64,000 nt of DNA from JBELHR01 sp042091275 (lineage in GTDB: Bacteria > Bacteroidota > Bacteroidia > Flavobacteriales > Flavobacteriaceae), in the NCBI GenBank assembly GCA_042091275.1, contig JBELHR010000002.1:69786-133785 (forward strand). Direction: 5' to 3'. Position numbers and translations under genes: made by a program. Shown here piece after piece: positions 41,225 through 50,193 of the stretch. How positions within the stretch are numbered: the stretch's first letter is position 1; every line of letters starts with the position of its first letter. Below the pieces are notes generated by a model. It was given only the letters and a program-made list of their open reading frames with translations, was not told the DNA's origin and ran no database searches.

Positions 41225-41494
41225 ATGATTTTTACTGCTGAAGTGACCGGTTTTCTGCGAACTATATTTGTTTTAATTCTCATTTACTACGTTTTGAAAT
41301 TTGCGAGTAAATATATCCTTCCGATACTACTTAAGAACTTTATTCAAAAAGCTCAAGAGCAGCAACGCAATGCTCAGGGTGGGCCGAGGTCAAATGCAAA
41401 AGAAGGGGAGACCGTCGTAGACAAAGCACCCAAAACTAAAAAGACAGATAATAATCAAGTTGGGGAATATGTCGACTTTGAAGAAATTGAATAA
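41225..41494 (+). CDS. DUF4834 family small membrane protein
   Basis: An 89-residue protein with one N-terminal membrane segment (about 8-30, FLRTIFVLILIYYVLKF) and a polar tail ending DFEEIE, the pattern of flavobacterial DUF4834 proteins found before yfhO. Start is the ATG at 41225; a TTG seven codons upstream is less likely. TAAATTTA, one base off the -7 element, is only 5 bases before the ATG. Leads the glycan operon; function unknown. Confidence 0.85.
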   Translation: MIFTAEVTGFLRTIFVLILIYYVLKFASKYILPILLKNFIQKAQEQQRNAQGGPRSNAKEGETVVDKAPKTKKTDNNQVGEYVDFEEIE

Positions 41495-41497
41495 AAC

Positions 41498-43930
41498 ATG
41501 ATTCTATTTAAAAAAATCCTCCCTTACCTCGTAGCTTTCACTCTGTTTACCATTGTTTCTGTTTTATATTTTTCTCCGGTTCTAAAAGGAGAAAAAATCG
41601 TTCAGGGAGATATTCGACAGTTTATTGGAATGGCAAAGGAGATAAACGACTTTAGGGCTGAGAATGATGAGGAACCATTTTGGACAAATTCTAGTTTTGT
41701 CGGTATGCCATCTTTTCAATTGAGTACCCATTATCCTTATGATTTTTTAAAGAAAATAGATGCTGTCCTGCGTTTTCTTCCTCGACCTGCGGACTATTTG
41801 TTCCTGTATTTGTTTTCTTTTTTCTTGATGCTTAAAAGTTTAAAAGTGGAGAATAAACTTGCTCTTTTTGGGGCATTAGCTTTCGGGTTTTCCACCTATT
41901 TAATAATTATCATCGGAGTAGGTCATAATGCAAAAGCCCACGCAATAGCTTATATGCCTTTGGTTTTGTGTGGTTTAATATATTTAATAAATGGAAGATT
42001 GCTCCAGGGTTTTGTCATCACTGCTCTCGCAATGGGATTGGAGTTAAATGCGGGACATCCTCAGATGACCTATTATCTCCTCTTTATGATTTTGATTTTG
42101 GCTTTGGTTTGGCTAATTGATGCGATAAAAACCAAACAAAATACCAAAGACTTATTAAAAAAAGCAAGTTTGGGTGCCTTGGCACTCGTATTGTCTTTGG
42201 GGATGAATGCATCCAATCTAATGGCAACAAAACAATACGCCGAATTTTCAACAAGGAGTCAAAGTGATTTGACGATTTTACCAGATGGTTCGCCGAAAGA
42301 AATAATCACAAGTGGCTTGGACAAAGGCTATATAACCGAATATAGCTACGGTATTTCGGAATCTCTGGATTTGATATTTGCAAGATTTATGGGAGGATCT
42401 AACGGAGAGCCTTTGGATATGTCCTCCAATTCTTATGCCTTCTTACGCTCCAAAGTAGGGACATCAAATGCCAGATCTTTTATCGAATCGGCACCTTTGT
42501 ATTGGGGGGATCAACCTATTGTATCGGCTCCGGCCTATATCGGTGGGTCCATTGTCTTTTTATTTATTTTGGCTTTGTTTTTAGTCAAAGGTGTTTGGAG
42601 AAATTGGCTAATAGCCTCTATCGTATTTTCTCTCTTATTGAGTTGGGGAAAAAACTTGAGTTTTTTAACGGATTTTTTTATTGATTACGTTCCGTTTTAC
42701 GACAAGTTTAGAGCAGTATCTTCTATTCAAGTGATTTTGGAATTAGCTATTCCATTTTTAGCTGTTCTCGGACTTAAACAATGGTTTACCGGCGTAGAAT
42801 CGCCAGCAACTAAAATAAAATCTTTAAAAATCAGCTATTATATTTTGGGAGGTCTGTCCCTGTTTTTACTCTTCTTTAGCTCTGAACTCTTTACTTTTTC
42901 AGGTGGAAATGACGCGTATTTTGAAAGTATGATTCCCGGTTTTTCGGAAGCCTTGATTTTGGATAGAAAGGAAGTTTTATTCTACGATGTCTTAAAAACT
43001 TTAATTCTGATTACGGTAATTTTTGCAGTGCTTTGGTTACAGATAAAGAATAAATTAAAATACACCTATACCTTGCTGATTTTAGCAATTGTTTGTACTC
43101 TCGATCTGGTTCAAGTGGATCGTCGATATGTAAATGATTCTAACTTCTCAAGAGCCAGAAATGTAGATAGGCCATTTGAGAAAAGTGAGATCGATCAAAT
43201 AATACTTGAGGATAAGAGCTATTTTAGAGTGGCAAATCTCGCAGGTAATATGATGAATGACGGCGCTACATCCTATTTTCACCATTCCTTAGGTGGATAT
43301 CACGCTGCCAAACCAAAGAGATTTCAGGATTTATATGACTTTTATATTTCTCAAAACCATATGGAGGTCTACAATCTCTTGAATACGAAGTATTTTATAA
43401 TACCGGATGAGGATAGGCGTACTGTTCAAGAAAATCCCAACAGAAATGGGAATGTGTGGTTTGTAAGTGAATTGCTAAAGAAGTCCTCAGCGGATGATGT
43501 GATCCGTTCTTTGGGACAAATAAATACCAAGGATCAAGTCCTAGCAGAGGAGGGGGATATTGCTCTACGTGAAATAGAGTCCCTTAATTTCCAAAGAGAT
43601 TCAACAGACTATATTCGCCTAAAGGATTATAGTTTAAATCGTATGACCTATCAATATTCAAAGGTCAATCCTGGGTTTGCGGTTTTTTCTGAAGCTTTTT
43701 ACAAGCCCGGTTGGCAGGCATACATCGATGGAGAGCCAGTAAACCATTACCGAGTAGATTACCTGCTTCGCGGAATGGATATACCTTCGGGGAGTCACGA
43801 TATTATATTTGAATTCAAGCCGAAAGTTATTCAAACAGGAGCTTGGATTGGTTTGGGTTCATACTCTGTCTTGTTTCTCATAATAATAGCCTTTTTGTCA
43901 AAGTATATTAAAAACAAGCCTGCAGCATGA
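41498..43930 (+). CDS. YfhO family membrane protein
   Basis: An 810-residue polytopic membrane protein, with about 12-13 membrane segments and a large external loop region near the C-terminus (about 560-770). YfhO proteins resemble GT-C glycosyltransferases (in Bacillus they are linked to lipoteichoic acid glycosylation and lipid-carried sugars). The N-terminus FKKILPYLVAFTLFTIVSVLYF, the acidic GEKIVQGDIRQF loop (place of the catalytic Asp in GT-C folds), and the Gly/His-rich HHSLGGYHAAKPKR region support this. Starts 3 bases after DUF4834 and overlaps the next gene by ATGA. Confidence 0.9.
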   Translation: MILFKKILPYLVAFTLFTIVSVLYFSPVLKGEKIVQGDIRQFIGMAKEINDFRAENDEEPFWTNSSFVGMPSFQLSTHYPYDFLKKIDAVLRFLPRPADYLFLYLFSFFLMLKSLKVENKLALFGALAFGFSTYLIIIIGVGHNAKAHAIAYMPLVLCGLIYLINGRLLQGFVITALAMGLELNAGHPQMTYYLLFMILILALVWLIDAIKTKQNTKDLLKKASLGALALVLSLGMNASNLMATKQYAEFSTRSQSDLTILPDGSPKEIITSGLDKGYITEYSYGISESLDLIFARFMGGSNGEPLDMSSNSYAFLRSKVGTSNARSFIESAPLYWGDQPIVSAPAYIGGSIVFLFILALFLVKGVWRNWLIASIVFSLLLSWGKNLSFLTDFFIDYVPFYDKFRAVSSIQVILELAIPFLAVLGLKQWFTGVESPATKIKSLKISYYILGGLSLFLLFFSSELFTFSGGNDAYFESMIPGFSEALILDRKEVLFYDVLKTLILITVIFAVLWLQIKNKLKYTYTLLILAIVCTLDLVQVDRRYVNDSNFSRARNVDRPFEKSEIDQIILEDKSYFRVANLAGNMMNDGATSYFHHSLGGYHAAKPKRFQDLYDFYISQNHMEVYNLLNTKYFIIPDEDRRTVQENPNRNGNVWFVSELLKKSSADDVIRSLGQINTKDQVLAEEGDIALREIESLNFQRDSTDYIRLKDYSLNRMTYQYSKVNPGFAVFSEAFYKPGWQAYIDGEPVNHYRVDYLLRGMDIPSGSHDIIFEFKPKVIQTGAWIGLGSYSVLFLIIIAFLSKYIKNKPAA

Positions 43931-45263
43931 AGATTGGGATGATTTTGGACAAAGAATTCCCTCCTGACCCAAGAGTAGAAAATGAAGCCTTGGCTTTGGT
44001 TTCTAAGGGTATTGAAGTTTATTTATTTTGCTTACACTACAAAGGGCAAATTGAATACGAGACCTATAAGGGAATAAATATTTGTCGTTATCCTTTTAAC
44101 ACCTTTCTCTACAAGAGTTCGGCCTTGGCCTATACGGTTCCGGTCTACAGTTTTTTTATGTCTAAAAAAATCAAAGATTTTATAAATAAACAAGAGATTA
44201 GCCATCTTCATATTCACGATATTCGTATTGCTCAAGCTGTGGAATGGTCCAACTACAAGAAGCTTCCTTGTGTTTTGGATTTGCATGATAATTTTCCTGA
44301 AATCATGAAATTCTACCCTCATTTGCAGAAATTCCCTGGTCGCTATTTGATTAATCCTGATAATTGGAAAAGACAAGAAGCCAAATTTATAGCCAATGCA
44401 GATCGCGTTATCTCGGTATCTCCTCAATTCAAGGAGGATCTAATTCAAAGGTTTCCTTCAATGGAGCATAAAATGGTTCTCGTCCCAAATACTATTTCTA
44501 GACAATTTTATACAAATGCTAAAATAGATCAAAGGATTATCGAGAGGTTTAATTCTAAATTTGTGCTTTTGTATATAGGGGACACAGGGCTGAGAAGGGG
44601 ACTGCTGACGGCAATTAGAGCAATGCCAAAAATTCTTAAAACAATTCCTAATGCTCAACTGGTTATTGTTGGGTCCAATTCTAGTGATCCAATTTTAAAA
44701 GAAGCGTGTTTCAAGCTAAAATTAGCTAATGCAGTGTCTTTTGAAGGTTGGCAGGATCAAAGGGATTTTCCTTCGTATATTGAAGTGAGTTCTATTTGTT
44801 TGTCTCCTTTGGATCGAAACGCCCAGCACGATGTGGCTTANNNNNNNNNNNNNNNNNNNNNNNNNNNNNNNNNNNNNNNNNNNNNNNNNNNNNNNNNNNN
44901 NNNNNNNNNNNNNNNNNNNNNNNNNNNNNNNNNNNNNNNNTGAGTTCTATTTGTTTGTCTCCTTTGGATCGAAACGCCCAGCACGATGTGGCTTATGCAA
45001 ATAAACTTTTCCAATATATGGGTTTTAAAAAGCCCTTGTTGGTCAGTAATGCAATTGCTCAAAGGGATTTAGTAAACCATATAAATTGTGGTAAAATTCA
45101 CAAGGAGAAAGATTCGGAGGACTTTGCACAAAAAGTAATCGAGATGCAGCAAAACCCCAAACAATTAATAGAGTTTGGTGAAAATGGCTTTAATTTTGTC
45201 GATAAGGAGTTTTGTTGGGAGGAGAGTCAAAAGAGTTTAATTGATATGTATCAGAAGTTATGA
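43927..45263 (+). CDS. GT4 family glycosyltransferase, split by an assembly gap
   Basis: Glycosyltransferase of the GT-B fold: DLHDNFPEIMKFYP, ADRVISVSPQF, then LLYIGDTGLRRGLLTAIRAMP and SSICLSPLDRNAQHDVAY at the donor-binding half. The 100 N at 44841-44940 interrupt it, but the 55 bases before the gap are repeated after it (44941-44995). Removing the gap and one copy joins 43927-44840 to 44996-45263, giving 1182 bases, 393 residues, in frame, ending KSLIDMYQKL. In the given sequence the two halves are out of frame by the extra 155 bases. So the gene is intact in reality and not a pseudogene. Starts inside the yfhO stop (ATGA); overlaps the next gene by ATGA. Confidence 0.92.
44786..44840. 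repeat. 55-base direct copy left of the gap
   Basis: Identical to 44941-44995. An artefact of joining two overlapping contig ends with N, not a biological repeat. Confidence 0.97.
44841..44940. other. assembly gap of 100 N
   Basis: Exactly 100 unknown bases, the conventional filler for a gap of unknown size. Because both flanks carry the same 55 bases, true missing sequence is probably zero. Confidence 0.98.
44941..44995. repeat. 55-base direct copy right of the gap
   Basis: Identical to 44786-44840; see there. Confidence 0.97.
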
Positions 45264-46522
45264 AAGTGTTGATCATCTCTTATTATTGGCCACCTGCTGG
45301 AGGAAGCGGGGTGCAACGCTGGTTGAAAATGTCAAAATATTTCCCGGAATACTCTGTCGATACTATAGTTTATACTCCTGAAAACCCAAGCTACCCGATT
45401 CTCGATAAAAGTTTGGAGTCAGATATACACTCTCAAATACAAGTTTTAAAACACAAAATTTTAGAACCACAAACATTTTCAAAAAAAACGAATAAAACAC
45501 AAGCGGGTTTTATAGAACCAAAAGGTGGTATCGTAGCGAGTTTAATGAAATTTACAAGGGCGAATTTAATGTTTCCCGATGCTAGATTTTTATGGATTCG
45601 TCCCTCGATAAAATTTTTGAGTAAGTATTTAGAAAACAATTCTGTAGACTGGATTATCTCCACAGGGCCGCCGCATAGTACCCATCTTATTGCGAGAGCT
45701 TTAAAAAGAAGATTTGGTATAAAATGGATGGCAGATTTTAGAGACCCTTGGACGGATATTGATTATTTCCACCATCTTCCGTTTTTAAAAATGGTTAAGA
45801 ATAGGCATATCAGTGCCGAACAGAGCGTTTTAAAAGAAGCGGATTTAGTAACTGTTGTCAGTAGGGAAATGTGGAGAAAGTACCGAGACTACAATCCAAA
45901 CACCCATATTATTTACAATGGCTACGATGGAGATTTATCTCAGGCGAATACCGTTTCCAATAAATTTAGCTTGGTTCATGTCGGTTCGGTAAATTCCGAT
46001 AGAAACCCTAGTTTCTTTTGGCAGACTCTCTCGCGACTAGGTGAGGAAATCGATGGCTTTATGGAGCATTTAGAACTGTATTTTGTCGGTGAAATTTCCC
46101 AGCAGGTACTAGACGATGTCCGTGCAGCAGGACTGGAAGATCAGTTTTCTCACAAGGGTTATATCCCGCACAATCAAATTAGCTCCATTCAATCTCAAGC
46201 TCAAGTTCTAGTATTACTTCTAAACGATGTCCCTGCTTCAAAGGGAATAGTTACAGGAAAGGTTTTTGAGTATTTCCGAGCCCAACGTCCGATTTTAGCG
46301 ATAGGTCCTAAGGGAGGAGATTTAGACCAGCTCTTGGAGGAGACTCAAGCGGGTAGTTTGGTCGATTTTGACGATTCCAAGGCTCTTGACAAAAAGATAA
46401 GAGAATTATACTTAGAATTTAAAGCAAATTCAGTGATAGCGAGTAATTCAAAAAATGTAACTAAATTTCACAGAAGGAATTTAGCTGGAGAAGTAGTTAA
46501 TCTATTAAAACAAAGGAATTGA
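45260..46522 (+). CDS. GT4 family glycosyltransferase
   Basis: A 420-residue GT-B glycosyltransferase of envelope glycan synthesis. N-terminal ISYYWPPAGGSGVQRWLKM (the flavobacterial GT4 start), MADFRDPWTDI in the middle, and FSLVHVGSVNSDRNPSFFW plus KGIVTGKVFEYFRAQRPILA at the donor half. Donor and acceptor sugars cannot be told. The ATG overlaps the previous stop (ATGA), and the following epimerase starts within its stop. Confidence 0.92.
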   Translation: MKVLIISYYWPPAGGSGVQRWLKMSKYFPEYSVDTIVYTPENPSYPILDKSLESDIHSQIQVLKHKILEPQTFSKKTNKTQAGFIEPKGGIVASLMKFTRANLMFPDARFLWIRPSIKFLSKYLENNSVDWIISTGPPHSTHLIARALKRRFGIKWMADFRDPWTDIDYFHHLPFLKMVKNRHISAEQSVLKEADLVTVVSREMWRKYRDYNPNTHIIYNGYDGDLSQANTVSNKFSLVHVGSVNSDRNPSFFWQTLSRLGEEIDGFMEHLELYFVGEISQQVLDDVRAAGLEDQFSHKGYIPHNQISSIQSQAQVLVLLLNDVPASKGIVTGKVFEYFRAQRPILAIGPKGGDLDQLLEETQAGSLVDFDDSKALDKKIRELYLEFKANSVIASNSKNVTKFHRRNLAGEVVNLLKQRN

Positions 46523-47586
46523 AAGATCTCAAGAAGGTAGTTACGGTAATTGGAGCCAGACCGCAGTTTATAAAAGCTGCTGTCGTAAGTCGCTATTTTC
46601 AGGAGGAAGCTAGTATTGAAGAACTCATAGTGCACACGGGGCAACACTACGATAGAAATATGAGCGAGGTGTTTTTTGAACAACTCCAAATACCAAAACC
46701 AAAATATAACCTCCAAGTTGCTAATTTGAATCACGGTGCGATGACCGGTCAGATGCTCGAAGGTATAGAGGAGATATTAATCAATGAGAAGCCCGATGCA
46801 GTTTTGGTCTATGGGGATACGAACTCCACTCTTTCTGCAGCTTTAGCCGCAAAAAAACTTCATATAAAACTGATTCATATCGAGGCGGGTCTTCGTTCCT
46901 TTAATATGTCGATGCCAGAGGAGATTAACCGTATACTTACCGATAGAATTTCGGATTTATTGTGCTGTCCAACCCAAGGTGCCATGGAGAACTTAAAATT
47001 AGAAGGCTTTGATAAATTTTCCAGCAAAATAGTTTTGACCGGGGATATTATGAAAGAATCAGTGGATTATTTTAGTCAAAAGACGAAAGCGATTTACGAT
47101 TTCGATTATTGTCTTTTGACAGTTCACAGACAAGAGAACACCGAAGATAGAACGCGACTGACTTCTATTTTCAAGGCTATGGATAAAATCGCTGAATCTA
47201 TTGCGGTAATTTGTCCGCTCCACCCGAGAACTAGAAAAAAAATGCAAGAGTTCGGTATTGAGTCCAAGGTTACTTTTATCGACCCTGTGGACTATGTCAA
47301 AATGCAATCTCTAATTCATTTCTCTGAGATCGTAATTACGGATTCTGGCGGTCTTCAAAAGGAAGCGTATTTTCACAAAAAGTTTTGTATCGTATTGAGG
47401 GATCAAACGGAATGGACGGAACTACTGAGTGAGGGATATGCTAAGCTAGCAGGAGCAAATAAGGATTCAATTATTACATCTTACCAAGAATTTATGGATT
47501 TAGAAATGGATATGGATTCCTCCCTTTACGGAGATCAGGTAGGTTCTAAGATCTTTACTGAAATTAAAAACCTTCTATGGGAATAG
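46519..47586 (+). CDS. wecB: UDP-N-acetylglucosamine 2-epimerase (non-hydrolysing)
   Basis: Interconverts UDP-GlcNAc and UDP-ManNAc, a precursor for surface glycans. VVTVIGARPQFIKAA at the start, VHTGQHYDRNMSEVFFEQL, VYGDTNSTLSAALAA, HIEAGLRSFN and TDSGGLQKEA are diagnostic. 355 residues. The start is TTG (46519), sharing TTGA with the stop of the preceding glycosyltransferase; no ATG or GTG exists at the position where homologues begin. Its stop overlaps the flippase gene by 10 bases. Confidence 0.95.
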   Translation: MKDLKKVVTVIGARPQFIKAAVVSRYFQEEASIEELIVHTGQHYDRNMSEVFFEQLQIPKPKYNLQVANLNHGAMTGQMLEGIEEILINEKPDAVLVYGDTNSTLSAALAAKKLHIKLIHIEAGLRSFNMSMPEEINRILTDRISDLLCCPTQGAMENLKLEGFDKFSSKIVLTGDIMKESVDYFSQKTKAIYDFDYCLLTVHRQENTEDRTRLTSIFKAMDKIAESIAVICPLHPRTRKKMQEFGIESKVTFIDPVDYVKMQSLIHFSEIVITDSGGLQKEAYFHKKFCIVLRDQTEWTELLSEGYAKLAGANKDSIITSYQEFMDLEMDMDSSLYGDQVGSKIFTEIKNLLWE

Positions 47587-49040
47587 TTCTAAAACAGTCT
47601 TTTTTAAATTCAATTGTCCTTGTTTTGGGCTTTGCGTTGGGGGCACTAAACGTTCTATTTTTATACACCAGTTTTTTAAGTGAAAGTTATTTTGGCCTAG
47701 TAACCTTCTTGACATCAGCCGCGAATATTTTACTGCCTATCACTGTTCTCGGAATGCAGCATGCGGTCGTCAAGTTTTTCTCTTCCTATAAATCGGAAGA
47801 AGAGCGCGATCGGTTTATGTCACTGAGTGTATTGATGCCAATAGTAATTGCTGCACCGGCGAGTATACTCATAACGGTATTTTACGAATCCATTCTAACT
47901 TACCTATCCAAAGAAAATCAACTCATAGATAACTATGCTTATTTAATATTTATTCTAGCGCTACTCATGGGGTATTTCGAATTGTTTTTTGCCTGGTCAA
48001 GAGTACAATTCAAGACCGTGTATGGAACAATTATAAGAGAATTATTTGCTCGTTTAGGCGCTTTTGTATTGTTGTTTTTGGTCTACTTTGAGGTCTTGAG
48101 TCCGGAGCAGTTTATCTATGCTTTAGTTTTTGTTTATGCTTTGAGATGCCTTTTAATGGCGATTTATGCCCTCTACCTATACACCCCAAAATTTAGTCTA
48201 AAACTCCCTTACAATAGCAGAGAGGTTCTGCTGTTTTGTATATATATTTTTTTATCTGGATCGGCAGCGACCATTCTTTTAGAAATTGACAAAACCATGA
48301 TTCCGCAATTCTATGAATTGGAGGAGGTGGCTTTTTATGGAGTAGGTGTATATATCGCTTTGGTAATTGGTATCCCGTCGAGAGCCATGCAGCAAATTGT
48401 AAATCCAATGACTGCAAAAGCCTTAAATCGAGACGATAGGGGTTTGGTGCAACAATTGTATACCGATTCTAGTTTTTATTTGTTGATGATAGGAGGTTTA
48501 CTGTTTTTGTGTATCAATATAAATATTGAATCTATTTATGAACTCATTGGAAAACCCGCTTATCAGATCGGTATTCCTGTGGTTCTTATAATTTCATCGG
48601 TGGAGTTGGTAAAGCTGTTTTTGGGGAATGCCAATTCTATCTTGACAAATTCTAAGTTTTATAAGGTATTTTTCTATGTTGCTTTAGCTATGGCTATTGG
48701 CGTGGTAATTTTAAATAAGCTGTTTATTCCGCGTCTTGGGATAGCGGGTGCGGCCTGGGCGACTTTTGCGGTGGTTGCGATCTCGGCAGGTATTAAAATT
48801 GTCTTTTTATCGCTAAAGATGAATTTTAGTTTGTCTATCGGAAGAAGTTTAAAGCTTCTTGGAATTATTGCATCTCTGTTTGTTGCTTTTAACTACTTCC
48901 CAATTTGGGCGAGTCCTTTAATCGATATAATTCTCAAGAGTATACTTATTGCTTTGTCCTATTTTATTGCGCTGAGAATTCTCGGTCTTGCTCCAGATTT
49001 AAATTCCTTGAAAAATAGCTTTTCAGAAAAGTCTAAATAA
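47577..49040 (+). CDS. oligosaccharide flippase (Wzx-like, MATE/MOP superfamily)
   Basis: Inner-membrane protein of 487 residues with about 14 membrane segments, the size and pattern of polysaccharide transporters (LVLGFALGALNVLFLYTSFL, LGMQHAVVKFFSSYKSEEER). It would carry lipid-linked sugar units across the membrane. It overlaps wecB by 10 bases, closing a six-gene operon (DUF4834, YfhO, GT4, GT4, WecB, Wzx). A polymerase (Wzy) or ligase is not seen in the window. Confidence 0.92.
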   Translation: MGIVLKQSFLNSIVLVLGFALGALNVLFLYTSFLSESYFGLVTFLTSAANILLPITVLGMQHAVVKFFSSYKSEEERDRFMSLSVLMPIVIAAPASILITVFYESILTYLSKENQLIDNYAYLIFILALLMGYFELFFAWSRVQFKTVYGTIIRELFARLGAFVLLFLVYFEVLSPEQFIYALVFVYALRCLLMAIYALYLYTPKFSLKLPYNSREVLLFCIYIFLSGSAATILLEIDKTMIPQFYELEEVAFYGVGVYIALVIGIPSRAMQQIVNPMTAKALNRDDRGLVQQLYTDSSFYLLMIGGLLFLCININIESIYELIGKPAYQIGIPVVLIISSVELVKLFLGNANSILTNSKFYKVFFYVALAMAIGVVILNKLFIPRLGIAGAAWATFAVVAISAGIKIVFLSLKMNFSLSIGRSLKLLGIIASLFVAFNYFPIWASPLIDIILKSILIALSYFIALRILGLAPDLNSLKNSFSEKSK

Positions 49041-49065
49041 GCTACTTTAGATTCTAAAATTGTTT

Positions 49066-49692
49066 ATGGAATACCTGTTCGAGTTCTTATTTGGGATACT
49101 GACAGCTGTAGTTGGTCTATTGCTGCCTGGAATGCTCAATATGAATGCACTCAAAATTCACATTTATGTAAGTAGAAACGCGAGTTTGAAATTTTCTTTT
49201 GGAGCGATTACAGTTATTTTCTTCCAATGTGTTTTAGGAGTTTTTTTTGCCACATGGCTCTCTTCGAATGAAGCGGTCATATTACTTCTCAAGGAGATCG
49301 GCATTGTGATCTTTTTTCTTTTGAGTATTTATTTCTTTTATGCTGCCTATAAAAACAAACACCCTAGTGGTGACGATAAACCCGAAAAAGGAGGGTATTT
49401 TTGGAGGGGTATAGGAATGTCCTCTTTAAATATGTTGGCCATGCCTTTTTATGTGGCTGCGGCATTGTATTACAAGTCTAAAGGACTGTTGAACTTGGGC
49501 TGGCTGCATACTGTGATCTTTAGTTTGGGAGTTGTTCTAGGTTCCTTTTTTGTCTTTTTACTCTATATTAATTTCGCCAATTTTATAAAGAGAAGAGTTC
49601 ATTTTATCACAAAAAATTTAAATGCAATAATTGGAGTTATATTTTTAATAATCGCTGGGTCGACATTGTTTAATTTATGGGAAGGACAGTAG
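49066..49692 (+). CDS. LysE/RhtB-like membrane exporter
   Basis: A 209-residue membrane protein with about six segments and the LysE-type start MEYLFEFLFGILTAVVGLLLPG (here split: FLFGILTAVVGLLLPGMLNM), then FGAITVIFFQCVLGVFF. LysE proteins export amino acids or small solutes; the substrate is unknown. Start is the ATG at 49066; a TTG two codons upstream is less likely. 25 bases after the flippase, so it may have its own promoter. Its end overlaps the DinB-like gene by 16 bases. Confidence 0.75.
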   Translation: MEYLFEFLFGILTAVVGLLLPGMLNMNALKIHIYVSRNASLKFSFGAITVIFFQCVLGVFFATWLSSNEAVILLLKEIGIVIFFLLSIYFFYAAYKNKHPSGDDKPEKGGYFWRGIGMSSLNMLAMPFYVAAALYYKSKGLLNLGWLHTVIFSLGVVLGSFFVFLLYINFANFIKRRVHFITKNLNAIIGVIFLIIAGSTLFNLWEGQ

Positions 49693-50192
49693 AGGATAGA
49701 AAATTGATCGCTTCGGTGCATTCTGTAATGAATCAATGTGCGCTTTTTACCGAAATACTAAGTGAGATTCAATACAGAGACAAAAGTCACTTGCCTTTTA
49801 AAAGCTCTATTGGGGAGCATTGCAGACATGTAATTGAAATATTCGAAGCCGTTTTTAGGGCTTTAGATTCGGATATTGATTTTGTAGATTTTAGCTATAG
49901 AGAGCGAAAAGTCATTTTGTCAGAAGACCCGGTCTATGCCAAACAATTCTTATTGACCTTAGGTTCTAAATTAGAGAATTTGAGCACTACAGACCTGTCT
50001 CGAACTATTAAAGTCAAAGATAATTTAGGGCAGGGAATATTGTGTCAAGAGTCCACTGTAGGTTCTTGTCTTATGTTTGCTTGCAATCACGCAATCCATC
50101 ACTTCGCTCAGCTCAAGACTATGGCATTTAATCTCGGGATATCACTAGATGACAATAAAGACTTTGGATATAATCCGACTACGCCTAAATAA
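49677..50192 (+). CDS. DinB-like four-helix protein
   Basis: A 171-residue soluble protein. The metal-site pattern of the DinB/YfiT superfamily is visible: SIGEHCRHVIE (His48, His51) near the start and FACNHAIHHFAQLK near residue 140. DinB-like proteins are divalent-metal thiol transferases or have unknown roles. It starts 16 bases before the end of the LysE-like gene and ends 1 base before the convergent ATP-grasp gene. Confidence 0.8.
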   Translation: MGRTVEDRKLIASVHSVMNQCALFTEILSEIQYRDKSHLPFKSSIGEHCRHVIEIFEAVFRALDSDIDFVDFSYRERKVILSEDPVYAKQFLLTLGSKLENLSTTDLSRTIKVKDNLGQGILCQESTVGSCLMFACNHAIHHFAQLKTMAFNLGISLDDNKDFGYNPTTPK

Positions 50193-50193
50193 G

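Noticed and set aside
44032..44427. 131-residue open frame antisense to the glycosyltransferase
   Set aside because: Shadow frame; no own signals.
43927..45263. Frameshifted or pseudogenised glycosyltransferase
   Set aside because: The frame break is caused only by the gap and the repeated 55 bases; the merged sequence is open and in frame.
41225..49040. Complete O-antigen or capsule locus
   Set aside because: Epimerase, two transferases and a flippase are here, but no polymerase, ligase or exporter was seen, so only a part can be claimed.
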